Shown here piece by piece: positions 23,201-31,156 of a stretch of 36,703 nucleotides of DNA. Under the pieces are notes generated by a model. It was not told the DNA's origin. It ran no database searches and saw nothing but the letters and a program-made list of their open reading frames with translations. Each line of letters begins with the position of its first letter. Within the stretch, counting starts at the first letter, position 1. The stretch is from Flammeovirgaceae bacterium (GTDB lineage Bacteria > Bacteroidota > Bacteroidia > Cytophagales > Cyclobacteriaceae): NCBI GenBank assembly GCA_021298015.1, contig JAJTGY010000038.1, positions 1 to 36,703 of the forward strand. The letters run 5' to 3'. The translations under genes were made by a program, and so were the position numbers.

Positions 23201-25435
23201 GATTTCAGATACTACCGGTGAACCAATACCCTGACCGGAAATAGGGTAGGCGCGGAAATAATTGTTTCCATACTCATGGGCGATCAGCCACCGGCCGTTC
23301 GCTGCGATGCGCTCAGTACTCTGCGCAAATAGCAGAATGTCTTTCTCCACCACGGCACCCAGCCCTGAGTTTTGCTTCAGATCGAAGAGGGAATACCGCA
23401 ATTCGTACGGGCCCGTGCCATTGATCGCTTTGGTGGTGAAGATGTAGTATAATGTCTCATCACCCGGCACTGGCACAATCAGCGCGGATTGGGCAGACTG
23501 CGGATCGCCACCAATGCCCGTGTCGATCACGGCATTCGTTTGATCAAATACCTGATCACCATCCGTATAAAAAATGACTTCACCATTGCGATCGCAAATG
23601 ATGGAGCATCCTTCCGGAGCATTCATGGCACTGACATTTAGCGCCACCGGAGGTTGCTCATTGAAATCAATTCCGGCCCGGTTTCCAAAGTACCAGACGT
23701 TAGCCCGTTGATCGGCCAGATCATATTCTTTTACATTCACTCCGGCATATCCCGAACAACCGCCAGCGTCTGTCGCTACCACATAATAATATCCGGCTGA
23801 ATCCGGTGTCAGGGTTAGTCCGGTGTCACCGTTGGACCACACGACCGATGTCGGTGTGCCGCCTTGCACTTCCAACGTGACAGAGAATTGAGTTGGTGAA
23901 GATGAACCCCGGGGAGGAGGAAACTCGCTGCGACAGGCCGTAGTGTCCTGAACCAGTTGCAGCGTCAGAGGAAACGGATTAATGGTGACCGGTTGGGTGA
24001 CGGATTGCGTTTGCCCCTGAAAGAATGCACGCATCGTAACGTTGAATGTACCCGCGGTTTCATAGGTGTATACCGGGCTCCAGGCCGTGGTATCGAAACC
24101 CGGTTCAAATTCCCATTGCAGACTGTCGGCAGCCGGTTGCACATCCGGGAAAAAACTGGTGGGCGAATTCTGGCAAATTCCCCGGGTGGTAAACGACAAA
24201 ATGAAATTGATGTTCGATCGAGGTATAAAAGAAGGAAATTGAGTGGCGTTGAAGTTGGTGTTGCCGAGTGGCAAGGCCGTATACGTCACCGCTGCTGCAA
24301 CCGTATCGATGTTTGAAAAGCGCCCCAGCAGGAACGGACCTCCGTTCGTGGCCTGGTAGAGGTGATAAATCGAACTATCGGGCGCTATTTGCAAACCGTA
24401 GCTTCGGAAGAGCGGGCCAGCCACGAGTGGCGCCAGCGTGGTAGTCGGGTTAAGGTAATCGTATTGAAAAACCTGGGGAGCAATGCCGGCTTCTCCGTGT
24501 CTCGAGAGGTACAGGAAATTCCCACTGTTATTCCACTCAATGTCATAAATGGCCTGATTGGTGGTGGAGGGGATACCGGTATTAAGTATGAAGCTATCGA
24601 ATGTAAGACCACCCGTTGCCGAATTGAAGTTCATAATAAACGCATCGGTGCTCGCATCTTGCGGTGACACTGCCATGCGGTTGGCCCGTGCGGAATAGGA
24701 AAAGTTAGCGACTGTGGTTGGGAACGCAATACCGGAAAAATTCGTGGTGGCAAACGTGCCAGCCGGGTAACTCGCGGCATTGATCAGGGTGACCGAGTAG
24801 GTTTGGGAGTTCACTTGCTGGGTGATCAGCCAAAAATCGGTGCCGTTGGCATGCGGAATAACGATCATGCCCTCAGCCCGGTTGGGCAGCGTGGCGATCA
24901 CATTATTCTTTGGATTTTCAACCTGTCCCAATGCCGGTGCGGGAAATATGGCATTGCCAAAAAGCGCCAGGTCAACCACGCTCCATCGAATGGTGCCGCC
25001 TGCCGTGAAGTTAGCCGAGTTGGTGAAAACGAAATACTTATTGGGTTGGCCGGGCACCGGTGTAATGGCGGCCGGTTGGTTGCCTCCGGTGTTTCCCAAA
25101 AGGCCCGAGTTCGGCATCAGCAAATGACAGGCATCGTACACGCGATCGCCATCGGTGTAGAAAAGAAGATTTCCGGTGGTGGGATCTGTGGCCACGGCAC
25201 CCCCGGCTGTGCCAAAAGGCGTGGCCTGGTTCGTCACCACGCTCGCGCTGTTATTGCCCCGATTGAAGCGAAGACCGGAATTGGAGTTCCCGAAATACCA
25301 ATTGTGTTGGGCGAGTGTCTGCGCCAAACTGGCATAACTACCCAGGCAGATGAATGCCAGGGCTACACCCGACTTATATATTCTCCCCCACATGTGTTTT
25401 GCACCTGCCAACGTACAATAAAGGTTAAGCTTCAT
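20213..25435 (-). CDS. Very large T9SS type-B secreted protein with duplicated modules and PKD domains
   Basis: A 1740-residue cell-surface or secreted protein. A signal peptide (VALAFICLGSYASLAQ) is best placed if translation starts at the ATG at 25393; the ATG at 25435 is annotated as the longer choice. Two homologous modules of about 370 residues, at roughly 40-410 and 580-930, each open with WYFGN and carry FYTDGD followed by V-Y/F-D and TPVPG/VPVPG. Each is followed by a PKD domain (about 420-490, with TYETAGTFNVTM; about 940-1010, with TYATANTFSVSM). Ig-like repeats with cysteine pairs span about 1015-1645. The C-terminus (PTAFRPSSS, FQIFIYNRWGELVYQS, LPVGTYTYVIKY) is the gliding-motility-associated type-B sorting domain. 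The divergent PorP/SprF gene is its probable partner. Confidence 0.88.
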   Translation of the reverse strand: MKLNLYCTLAGAKHMWGRIYKSGVALAFICLGSYASLAQTLAQHNWYFGNSNSGLRFNRGNNSASVVTNQATPFGTAGGAVATDPTTGNLLFYTDGDRVYDACHLLMPNSGLLGNTGGNQPAAITPVPGQPNKYFVFTNSANFTAGGTIRWSVVDLALFGNAIFPAPALGQVENPKNNVIATLPNRAEGMIVIPHANGTDFWLITQQVNSQTYSVTLINAASYPAGTFATTNFSGIAFPTTVANFSYSARANRMAVSPQDASTDAFIMNFNSATGGLTFDSFILNTGIPSTTNQAIYDIEWNNSGNFLYLSRHGEAGIAPQVFQYDYLNPTTTLAPLVAGPLFRSYGLQIAPDSSIYHLYQATNGGPFLLGRFSNIDTVAAAVTYTALPLGNTNFNATQFPSFIPRSNINFILSFTTRGICQNSPTSFFPDVQPAADSLQWEFEPGFDTTAWSPVYTYETAGTFNVTMRAFFQGQTQSVTQPVTINPFPLTLQLVQDTTACRSEFPPPRGSSSPTQFSVTLEVQGGTPTSVVWSNGDTGLTLTPDSAGYYYVVATDAGGCSGYAGVNVKEYDLADQRANVWYFGNRAGIDFNEQPPVALNVSAMNAPEGCSIICDRNGEVIFYTDGDQVFDQTNAVIDTGIGGDPQSAQSALIVPVPGDETLYYIFTTKAINGTGPYELRYSLFDLKQNSGLGAVVEKDILLFAQSTERIAANGRWLIAHEYGNNYFRAYPISGQGIGSPVVSEIGSVHSFKTLANGEGYMKLGPRGNLAVALSEPNVSNVVELFTLVDSSGVISNYRQINLNLRGGQPGQVYGVEFSPGGNKVFATVKGPPSRVFEYFLDSLDRPFFRNSIVNAGELGALQIAPDGQIYIAINGSGVLGTIQADEDTTRVSTINFSGFTLAGGTNSRLGLPSFVQQVGNAFGGPGFEFAGQCLGEPTNFFGTPTDAIDEFLWFFGDGASDNVPNPVHTYATANTFSVSMRLTNRCGLDTTLTRPVQIFSPPPRPTVPSAIALCTGAVTLDANTGNLPDLTYSWSTGETTRTIVVSRQMMVTITNTDVNGCFNSAQSIVVENRPQLDLGPDLTICEDNATPALNALNPGATYQWRINGANASNAQTQAVDVTVPGTFTYEVTVTDPVTTCFLVETKVYDIKVSPAFVLSGTNPTTCNATDGTISLALNASAPPGGPLYSYFLSGPGGFNQQGIDQAVPSVANFTNREAGTYSVIVTDQISGCTLSNSVGLTDAPFAISASSLGPNCDPVALRVVATGGALNFQYRITNNGTGAVQGPFTATTTTFDTSPILPAGNYTVEVTDNNSCIATTATTVTPNPVVPVTFTNNLCVSPATITAAGGTGYTWTGRGISGGANSATVQINPGIGQFTYQVVATGPGLCPATVTTTVDLIGTLAPDFTQTTECASQVQLNATPTGAFTYRWYRNGVLQGGLGGSSVSLGLSEDGVPYAVEVVSTVNGCVVRSANKNVSVVGPVDATLTASLACDDNQPFTLTSGTTATGVTYAWFRNSTTIAGANTPTIQQNQAGTYRVDISRSTCTASASILVSKAPLPVGLLRDRVIICNDPDNTDPATSQVDLDPGAFVSFNWFKNQVPLGVTTQVYTATSEGLYEVDITNTFGCVSRDKTDVRNDCVPVLNAPTAFRPSSSAAENQAFKIFSFFITDNFQIFIYNRWGELVYQSNDRNFTWNGGYNNNLNQPLPVGTYTYVIKYVSVYRPQQGIQEKRGGVLLLR

Positions 25436-25479
25436 CAAAATCTAAAACGCCCGGTTTGCACGAAAGTATACAAATTGAC

Positions 25480-25487
25480 CAAAAATA
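25480..25487 (-). promoter_or_regulatory. -7 box for the T9SS substrate gene
   Basis: Minus-strand TATTTTTG matches TAnnTTTG exactly, about 45 bases before the ATG at 25435. No TTTG is seen at the right distance upstream. The divergent region 25436-25560 must also hold the PorP/SprF promoter; only a partial TAATTTG near 25551 is visible for it. Confidence 0.35.
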
Positions 25488-25560
25488 ACGTTAAGCAGAA
25501 GATTACCCATCAGGCGCAGCGTACTTTTATAAGTGTAGTCAAACATCGTAATTTGCTTTT

Positions 25561-26625
25561 ATGTTTTTCGGAAAAAAGCAGCGGCTAGCGGGGTTCTTCG
25601 GTCTTATCGTCTTGATGCTGGGGAACAGCGCAACGGTAACTGGTCAGGATCCGCAGTTCTCGCAATTTTATGCGGCACCCCTGTACCTGAACCCGGCCTT
25701 TGCCGGATCGACCAACCAGGCCCGCGTGGGCATGAATTACCGAAACCAATGGCCTGCCATCGATGCCAACTTTAATACGATCAGCGCGTTTGCTGATTTT
25801 TATATCGAGGATAAGAACAGCGGGGTAGGTGTTTTACTCAATCAGGACCGGGAGGGTATTTTGGGCTTAAAGTCGTTCAGCCTCGCGCTTCAGTATTCGT
25901 ACAACCTGGAGATCACCAAGGCGATTTCGTTTCGGCCGGGTATTCAGGTGGCGCTGTACAACCGCTCCATTAACTTCGACCGACTAACCTTTGGCGACCA
26001 GTTTGACCCGGCTACGGGTCAGGTGGTCAACCCGACTTCGGTGGAGAACCTGAATACCGGTGAACGGGTTTTCTTCCCTGATATTTCTGCAGGAGGCTTG
26101 TTCTATTCCAAGCGGGCGTGGTTGGGCGTTGCCGCCCACCATATTAATGAACCCAATCAGTCGCTCATCGGTGAGCAAAGCGAATTGCCGATGAAGCTCT
26201 CGGTTCATGCCGGGCTCAAGTTCTTCTTTAAGCCGGGAGTCATGGGCGAGGGATTTTATTCGCGGCCGCGCGAGCGGAGTGTCGCACCGGCTGTGCAGTA
26301 CCGCAATCAGGGGCAGTTCGACCAACTGGATATTGGGGCGTACTTCACCTTTGAACCCATCATTATCGGCACCTGGTACCGGGGTGTGCCGTACAAACAG
26401 GTAAATGATTTCGCCAATAACGAGTCGATTGTACTGCTCATTGGCTTTACCCGCAAAGGCCCCAAGGAGACGCTGAACATTGGCTATAGCTTTGACTACA
26501 CCATCTCCAAACTGGGCCCGGGTAGCGGAGGCGCCCATGAAGTGAGCGTGGTGTATAGCTGGAGCAACCGCAACCCGCGCAAGCCTCCGAAGGAAAAATT
26601 GATGATTCCCTGCCCGGATTTTTAA
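25561..26625 (+). CDS. PorP/SprF-family type IX secretion membrane protein
   Basis: A 354-residue outer-membrane beta-barrel of the PorP/SprF family, which helps secrete or anchor specific T9SS type-B substrates. A signal peptide (residues 1-29, ending NSATVTGQ) precedes the family hallmark DPQFSQFYAAPLYLNPAFAGS, then RVGMNYRNQWPAI and FADFYIEDKNSGVGVL. The C-terminal HEVSVVYSW strand closes the barrel. It is divergent from the giant type-B substrate, the classic pairing in this phylum. Its TAA stop shares four bases (TTAA) with the stop of the convergent AstE-like gene. Confidence 0.92.
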   Translation: MFFGKKQRLAGFFGLIVLMLGNSATVTGQDPQFSQFYAAPLYLNPAFAGSTNQARVGMNYRNQWPAIDANFNTISAFADFYIEDKNSGVGVLLNQDREGILGLKSFSLALQYSYNLEITKAISFRPGIQVALYNRSINFDRLTFGDQFDPATGQVVNPTSVENLNTGERVFFPDISAGGLFYSKRAWLGVAAHHINEPNQSLIGEQSELPMKLSVHAGLKFFFKPGVMGEGFYSRPRERSVAPAVQYRNQGQFDQLDIGAYFTFEPIIIGTWYRGVPYKQVNDFANNESIVLLIGFTRKGPKETLNIGYSFDYTISKLGPGSGGAHEVSVVYSWSNRNPRKPPKEKLMIPCPDF

Positions 26626-27596
26626 TCCTCTCCGCTGCCGTCAATCCGGCAAAGGTTGTCCATCCCGATGTGCATCAACGCGTCTCCCGCATTGACCACC
26701 GGGTTGTTGTTGAGCCCCACTACATATCCCATAGAGGGGGACTTCACCTGTTCGTTGTATTCGCCAAAGGGATCGGTCAGTGTGCCGATGAGTTGATTTT
26801 TATGCACCAGGTCACCGCATCTAATAGTGGGTTGAAACAAGCCGGCCGTGCGTGCGCGGGCCCATGACGAGTGCCAGACAACCCGGTTTTCCTCCTTCGC
26901 AGCCGGAGCCCACTCAATCATCTTAAGATGCTTCATCAGGCGCAGCGTACCGTTAATGCCTTCTTCAATCGCGTGGGCATCCATGCGTAACGACTCGCCA
27001 CCTTCGTACACGATAATATTTTTGCCACGTTTAGCGGCTGTTTGGCGCAGCGAATTTGGCCGGAAGGGCGAGTCAATGGTAAACGGGGCGCAAAAGGCGG
27101 CCGCCAGCTCTACGTTTTTTTTATCCTGCATCATGCACCGCACCTGCGGGTAGTTGGTGCGCATCGCACCACCGGTGTGAAAGTCGATACCGTAGTCGAT
27201 GTAAGGAATGATATCATGCGTGAGGTGGTAGGCCACGCGGGCGGCCAGCGAGCCGGTCTTCCGGCCGGGGAAACTCCGGTTGACATCCTTGCCATCCGGA
27301 ACCTCGCGTGAATAATTCAGGAATCCGTAAACGTTGATAATGGGCATGCACACGGTGGTGCCCCGCTGCACGCGGTTATGTCCGCTGTCAATAATTCTGC
27401 GGACTATTTCCATGCCGTTAATTTCATCGCCATGCATGCCGGCCGTCAGGGCCAGTACGGGGCCTGGCTCGGTGCCGTGGTAAACGTATACCGGTGTATC
27501 AATTTGGGTGCGTGACGGAAGGCGCGCAATGTTGATCACCACCTCCTTGAATTCTCCGGGGCGTACGTGCTGGTCAGCTATGATGAAATCTTTCAC
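26622..27596 (-). CDS. Succinylglutamate desuccinylase/aspartoacylase (AstE/AspA) family hydrolase
   Basis: A 324-residue zinc carboxypeptidase-fold amidohydrolase. The metal-site motifs are visible: AGMHGDEINGME (HxxE), GIDFHTGG (second His) and the catalytic VYEGGES. DVNRSFPG gives the substrate-binding Asn-Arg. The C-terminal region (GLFQPTIRCGDLVHKNQLIGTLTDPFGE, then SPSMGYVVGL) is a biotinyl-like beta domain common in this group. It follows rimK by 62 bases and with the RimB-like gene makes a conserved three-gene set. The family removes acyl groups from amino acids; an acyl-glutamate or glutamyl product of RimK is a possible substrate, but that is inference. Confidence 0.85.
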   Translation of the reverse strand: MKDFIIADQHVRPGEFKEVVINIARLPSRTQIDTPVYVYHGTEPGPVLALTAGMHGDEINGMEIVRRIIDSGHNRVQRGTTVCMPIINVYGFLNYSREVPDGKDVNRSFPGRKTGSLAARVAYHLTHDIIPYIDYGIDFHTGGAMRTNYPQVRCMMQDKKNVELAAAFCAPFTIDSPFRPNSLRQTAAKRGKNIIVYEGGESLRMDAHAIEEGINGTLRLMKHLKMIEWAPAAKEENRVVWHSSWARARTAGLFQPTIRCGDLVHKNQLIGTLTDPFGEYNEQVKSPSMGYVVGLNNNPVVNAGDALMHIGMDNLCRIDGSGED

Positions 27597-27658
27597 TACG
27601 GGTGTTGTTCAATGTCAACTCGTGCATTCAACTCCTTACGTGTTGAATCTTCGATCGT

Positions 27659-28567
27659 TTATGCATTCACTTTGTCCTTCTGAATTTTTTTTGTGCCGGC
27701 ATGTTCTTCGATGTACTGGAAGATTTTTCCGGCAATGTCCACCTTGGTGGCGTGTTCAATACCTTCCAGTCCTGGAGATGAATTCACCTCAATGATCAGT
27801 GGCCCCCGTTTTGAGGGAAGCATGTCTACACCGGCCACGGCCAGCCCCATTTTTTTGGCAGCCTCCACCGCTGCGTGTTTCTCTTGCCGGTTGAGCTTCA
27901 CCACTTCCGCATGGCCACCCCGGTGCAGGTTACTTCGGAATTCACCATCGCGTGCCTGTCGCTTCATGGCGCCCACCACTTCTCCATTCACCACAAAGGC
28001 ACGAAGGTCCGCTCCCTTGGCTTCTTTGATAAATTCCTGCACAATGATGCGCGCCTTCACCCCGTGGAAGGCTTCAATTACCGATTGAGCCGCTTTTTTG
28101 TTTTCGGCCAACACCACCCCCAGGCCTTGGGTACCTTCCAGTAGTTTGATCACGACCGGGGCACCGCCCACCGCTTCAATAACACCCTCGGTATCGCGCG
28201 AGTAATCCATAAAGATGGTTTTGGGCAGACCCAGCCCGGCCCGGGAAAGTATCTGAAGGCTGCGCAGTTTATCCCGCGAGCGAATCAGCGCCTGAGACTC
28301 CACGGCCGTGAACACTTTCATCATCTCGAATTGCCGCACGACAGCTGCACCATAAAAAGTTACAGATGCCCCGATGCGGGGAATAATGGCATCGAAGTAG
28401 TCCAGTCTGCGGCCGTTGTACCAAACCATAGGGTTTTTCTTTTCAATCACGAGCACGCATTTCATGTGGTCGATGATTTCCACTTTGTGGCCGCGCTTTT
28501 CACCTGTTTCTTTCAGGCGTTGCGTGGAGTAGAGTTTGGAGTCGCGGGAGAGGATGGCTATGTTCAT
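27659..28567 (-). CDS. rimK: RimK-family ATP-grasp glutamate ligase
   Basis: A 302-residue ATP-grasp enzyme very like E. coli RimK, which adds glutamates to the C-terminus of ribosomal protein S6 and can make poly-alpha-glutamate. Seen here: [66 protein letters not shown] (ATP loop), [28 protein letters not shown] and [14 protein letters not shown] (metal ligands). The start overlaps the stop of the RimB-like gene in an ATGA. Whether S6 is the target in this organism depends on the S6 C-terminus, which is not in the window. Confidence 0.93.
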   Translation of the reverse strand: MNIAILSRDSKLYSTQRLKETGEKRGHKVEIIDHMKCVLVIEKKNPMVWYNGRRLDYFDAIIPRIGASVTFYGAAVVRQFEMMKVFTAVESQALIRSRDKLRSLQILSRAGLGLPKTIFMDYSRDTEGVIEAVGGAPVVIKLLEGTQGLGVVLAENKKAAQSVIEAFHGVKARIIVQEFIKEAKGADLRAFVVNGEVVGAMKRQARDGEFRSNLHRGGHAEVVKLNRQEKHAAVEAAKKMGLAVAGVDMLPSKRGPLIIEVNSSPGLEGIEHATKVDIAGKIFQYIEEHAGTKKIQKDKVNA

Positions 28568-29013
28568 ACACCGGGAATTTCAGCAGAAGGAGGGGCGGCC
28601 TGGCTGGCCATAAACGACAAATCTGTTTTGGTCACGTCAATCAGGAACCGATGCCGAAGGGTTTTGCGGCCAATCAAAACCGGAAACTTGAGATTGCCCC
28701 GATTGCTCAGGGAGAATTCAGCGCGTATCAAATGATCGAAAATCCGAATTTGGGTTTTGATCACGTAGCGAAGTTCCGCTTCGCCAAACGAATTCTTGAT
28801 TTCCCGTTGTTCAAATTTCTTGACGCGAAACGGTCGTCCGGTGAATTCGGGATGTTCTTCATCCAGCAAAACAAACTCAAGCCGACCGTTCACCACACTA
28901 ACCTGTGAACAATGCAGCGAGCAATTGTAAGCACCAGTATCAATCTTGGCATGAATGCCTTTCAACCCCAGTCCGGGTAGATCAACACGGTCGGAACGGC
29001 CCAGGATTTGCAT
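28564..29013 (-). CDS. rimB: RimB-like retropepsin-fold protein (RimK-associated, DUF785)
   Basis: A 149-residue protein of the family named ATP-dependent zinc protease/RimB. It begins [30 protein letters not shown]; the D-T-G-A motif (residues 26-29) is the retropepsin-like aspartyl active site. The later segments [22 protein letters not shown] match the family ending. In Pseudomonas RimB acts with RimK as a protease for glutamylated S6. It is the first gene of the set and overlaps rimK by four bases. The gap upstream carries the terminator of the DUF2911 gene. Confidence 0.82.
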   Translation of the reverse strand: MQILGRSDRVDLPGLGLKGIHAKIDTGAYNCSLHCSQVSVVNGRLEFVLLDEEHPEFTGRPFRVKKFEQREIKNSFGEAELRYVIKTQIRIFDHLIRAEFSLSNRGNLKFPVLIGRKTLRHRFLIDVTKTDLSFMASQAAPPSAEIPGV

Positions 29014-29046
29014 ACCGAAAAAGGGAAAGTTCAGGAAAATTAAAGG

Positions 29047-29078
29047 AAATAAAAAAGCCCCCGCGGGGCGGAGGCTTT
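29047..29078 (-). terminator. Intrinsic terminator of the DUF2911 gene
   Basis: On the minus strand AAAGCCTCCGC, loop CCC, GCGGGGGCTTT form an 11-pair stem (one T-G) running straight into TTTTTTATTT. It lies just after the stop at 29100. It separates the DUF2911 gene from the rimB-rimK-astE set. Confidence 0.88.
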
Positions 29079-29099
29079 ATTTTTCACGTTACGAAATGA

Positions 29100-29600
29100 T
29101 TACCCTTTGGCTACGGCAAAAGCCACTTCGGTGTTTTCCCACCGCAGCACCACCTTGTTGTTCTCAATGGTGATTTTGAAAGTCTCCACGAAGCTGGCGG
29201 TTTTTCCCGGCTTTACGGTAAACCGCACCACATCATTGGCCTGCTTGTAATCATAGGCACCCCGCTTAATGTCTTTATTAATGATGATGGTCCACTCGTT
29301 TTCGCCCGGAATGGTGTATAAGCCGTATTTGCCTTTGGCTACGGCATTACCTTCCAGTTTCACGTTGTCACTGAATTCAATCGCAGTGGTGGCATTGGCA
29401 CCCGTGCGCCACACTTCACCAAAAGGAACTAATCCCCCCATCACCTTGCGCCCTTTGGCCGATGGCTGGTGATAATCCACGGTTACGGTAACGCCTCCGG
29501 CATTGCCGGTTGCCTTGTCCGGGGGGCTGGGCATTTTCTTGTCTTGTGCCAGGGCGGAAAACGCCAGTGTTACGAGGGCTAAAAGAAATTTGATTTTCAT
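29100..29600 (-). CDS. Secreted DUF2911 protein
   Basis: A 166-residue exported protein. The ATG at 29600 is chosen because it gives a clean signal peptide (MKIKFLLALVTLAFSALAQ); the frame stays open 14 codons upstream. The body is DUF2911: VTVDYHQPSAKGRKVMGGLVPFGEVWRTGANATT, NVKLEGNAVAKGKYGLYTIP, EWTIIINKD and VETFKITIENNKVVLRWENT. These periplasmic beta-rich proteins are common in Bacteroidota and have no established function. It stands alone, between the ffh terminator upstream and its own terminator downstream. Confidence 0.88.
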   Translation of the reverse strand: MKIKFLLALVTLAFSALAQDKKMPSPPDKATGNAGGVTVTVDYHQPSAKGRKVMGGLVPFGEVWRTGANATTAIEFSDNVKLEGNAVAKGKYGLYTIPGENEWTIIINKDIKRGAYDYKQANDVVRFTVKPGKTASFVETFKITIENNKVVLRWENTEVAFAVAKG

Positions 29601-29644
29601 AAAGTATATGGTTTGATAGTTGGTTTTACACGTGGTCATCAACG

Positions 29645-29673
29645 AAAAAATGCCCCGAAAAATTTCCGGGGCA
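29645..29673 (-). terminator. Intrinsic terminator after ffh
   Basis: Minus-strand TGCCCCG (29667-29673) pairs with CGGGGCA (29651-29657) around an AT loop, followed by TTTTTT. It lies about 100 bases past the ffh stop. Another inverted repeat, AAACATC/GATGTTT (29691-29697 and 29707-29713), sits between the two without a T-run. Confidence 0.78.
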
Positions 29674-29775
29674 CCTTTTATTTAACAACTAAACATCCTG
29701 TAAACTGATGTTTATAACGTTGAATACGTGAATGGGTTTTGCCGTTTGGGGCGCTTTTTTCCATTCATCATAAAA

Positions 29776-31107
29776 TCAGCGTTTGAACGGATTAAGGGCT
29801 GACAGGGCCCGCTTGCCTCCGCCCATTTTATTCATCGTTTTCATCATTTTGCGCATGTCCTCGAACTGCTTCAGCAACTGATTAACCTGCTGCACCGAGG
29901 TGCCGCTGCCTTTGGCAATGCGGTTCTTGCGGCTGTTGTTGATCAAGTCGGGGTTTGCCCGTTCCTCATTGGTCATCGAGCGAATGATGGCTTCAACCGG
30001 CTTAAAACTGTTGTCGTCCAGGTCAACATCCTTCATGGCCTTGCCCACGCCCGGTATCATACCCAGCAAGTCCTTCATGTTTCCCATCTTCTTGATTTGC
30101 TCCAGTTGGGTGAGGAAATCACTGAAGTCAAACTGATTTTTTCGGAGTTTCTTCTGCAAACGAGCCGCCTCTTCCTGATCGAAGGTTTGCTGGGCTTTTT
30201 CCACCAGCGTTACTACGTCACCCATGCCCAGGATGCGGCTGGCCATACGATCCGGATAGAACCGATCGATGGCATCCATCTTTTCACCCGAGCTGATGAA
30301 CTTGATGGGCTTCTCCACCACTCTCCGAATGGACAACGCGGCACCACCGCGCGTGTCGCCATCCATCTTGGTGAGTACTACGCCATCGAAGTTCAAACGG
30401 TCATTAAACGCTTTGGCTGTGTTCACCGCATCCTGGCCTGTCATGGAGTCAACCACAAACAACGTTTCGGACGGGTTGAGCGCCTCTTTCAACCGCGTGA
30501 TTTCGTTCATCATCTCCTCGTCCACGGCCAGACGGCCGGCCGTATCGACAATTACGACTCGGGCATTTACATTTTTGGCGTGTGCCAGTGCGGCCTTGGC
30601 AATGCGCACGGCATCTTTGTTGTCGGGTTCTGCGAATACCTCCACGCCAATTTGCTCGCCCAGTACTTTCAATTGGTCGATGGCCGCAGGGCGGTAGATG
30701 TCGCAGGCGGCCAACAGCACGCTGCGGCCCTGCCGTTTCAGGTAGCTGGCCAGTTTTCCGCTGAAGGTGGTTTTACCCGATCCTTGCAAACCCGCAATCA
30801 GGATTACGGCCGGATTTCCATCAATGCGGATGTCCTGGCTTTCGCCCCCCATGAGGTGCGTGAGTTCATCGCTGGTGATTTTAACCAGCAACTGGCTGGG
30901 CGAAATGGCCGTGAGCACGTTTTGGCCCATCGCCTTGGTCTTGATTTCGTCCGTGACCTCCTTGGCGACCTTATAATTCACATCGGCATCGATCAAGGCC
31001 TTACGGATTTCCTTAATCGTGCCGGCTACATTGATCTCGGTAATTCGACCCTGCCCCCGCAGCGTCTGAAATGCTTTTTCGAGTTTAAGACTAAGATTAT
31101 CGAACAT
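29776..31107 (-). CDS. ffh: Signal recognition particle protein Ffh
   Basis: GTPase that, with the 4.5S RNA, targets nascent membrane and secretory proteins to FtsY and the translocon. The 443 residues carry the N domain, the G domain with GLQGSGKTTFSGKLA, AACDIYRPAAIDQL, VDTAGRLAVDEEMM, LTKMDGDTRGGAALS and GMGDV, and the methionine-rich M domain (about 330-443; MGNMKDLLGMIPGVGKAMK, RMRKM-like MRKMMKTMNKMGGGKRA). Length and order are normal. A TACCTTTG promoter box stands about 35 bases before the ATG, so it is likely transcribed independently of the upstream moeA. Confidence 0.97.
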   Translation of the reverse strand: MFDNLSLKLEKAFQTLRGQGRITEINVAGTIKEIRKALIDADVNYKVAKEVTDEIKTKAMGQNVLTAISPSQLLVKITSDELTHLMGGESQDIRIDGNPAVILIAGLQGSGKTTFSGKLASYLKRQGRSVLLAACDIYRPAAIDQLKVLGEQIGVEVFAEPDNKDAVRIAKAALAHAKNVNARVVIVDTAGRLAVDEEMMNEITRLKEALNPSETLFVVDSMTGQDAVNTAKAFNDRLNFDGVVLTKMDGDTRGGAALSIRRVVEKPIKFISSGEKMDAIDRFYPDRMASRILGMGDVVTLVEKAQQTFDQEEAARLQKKLRKNQFDFSDFLTQLEQIKKMGNMKDLLGMIPGVGKAMKDVDLDDNSFKPVEAIIRSMTNEERANPDLINNSRKNRIAKGSGTSVQQVNQLLKQFEDMRKMMKTMNKMGGGKRALSALNPFKR

Positions 31108-31140
31108 AACTCACCCTTGTGATTCAAATAAAATGGAAGG

Positions 31141-31148
31141 CAAAGGTA
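31141..31148 (-). promoter_or_regulatory. -7 box of ffh
   Basis: Minus-strand TACCTTTG is an exact TAnnTTTG, 33 bases before the ffh ATG and within the short gap after moeA. The -33 element is not clear. Confidence 0.42.
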
Positions 31149-31156
31149 GCCATTTT

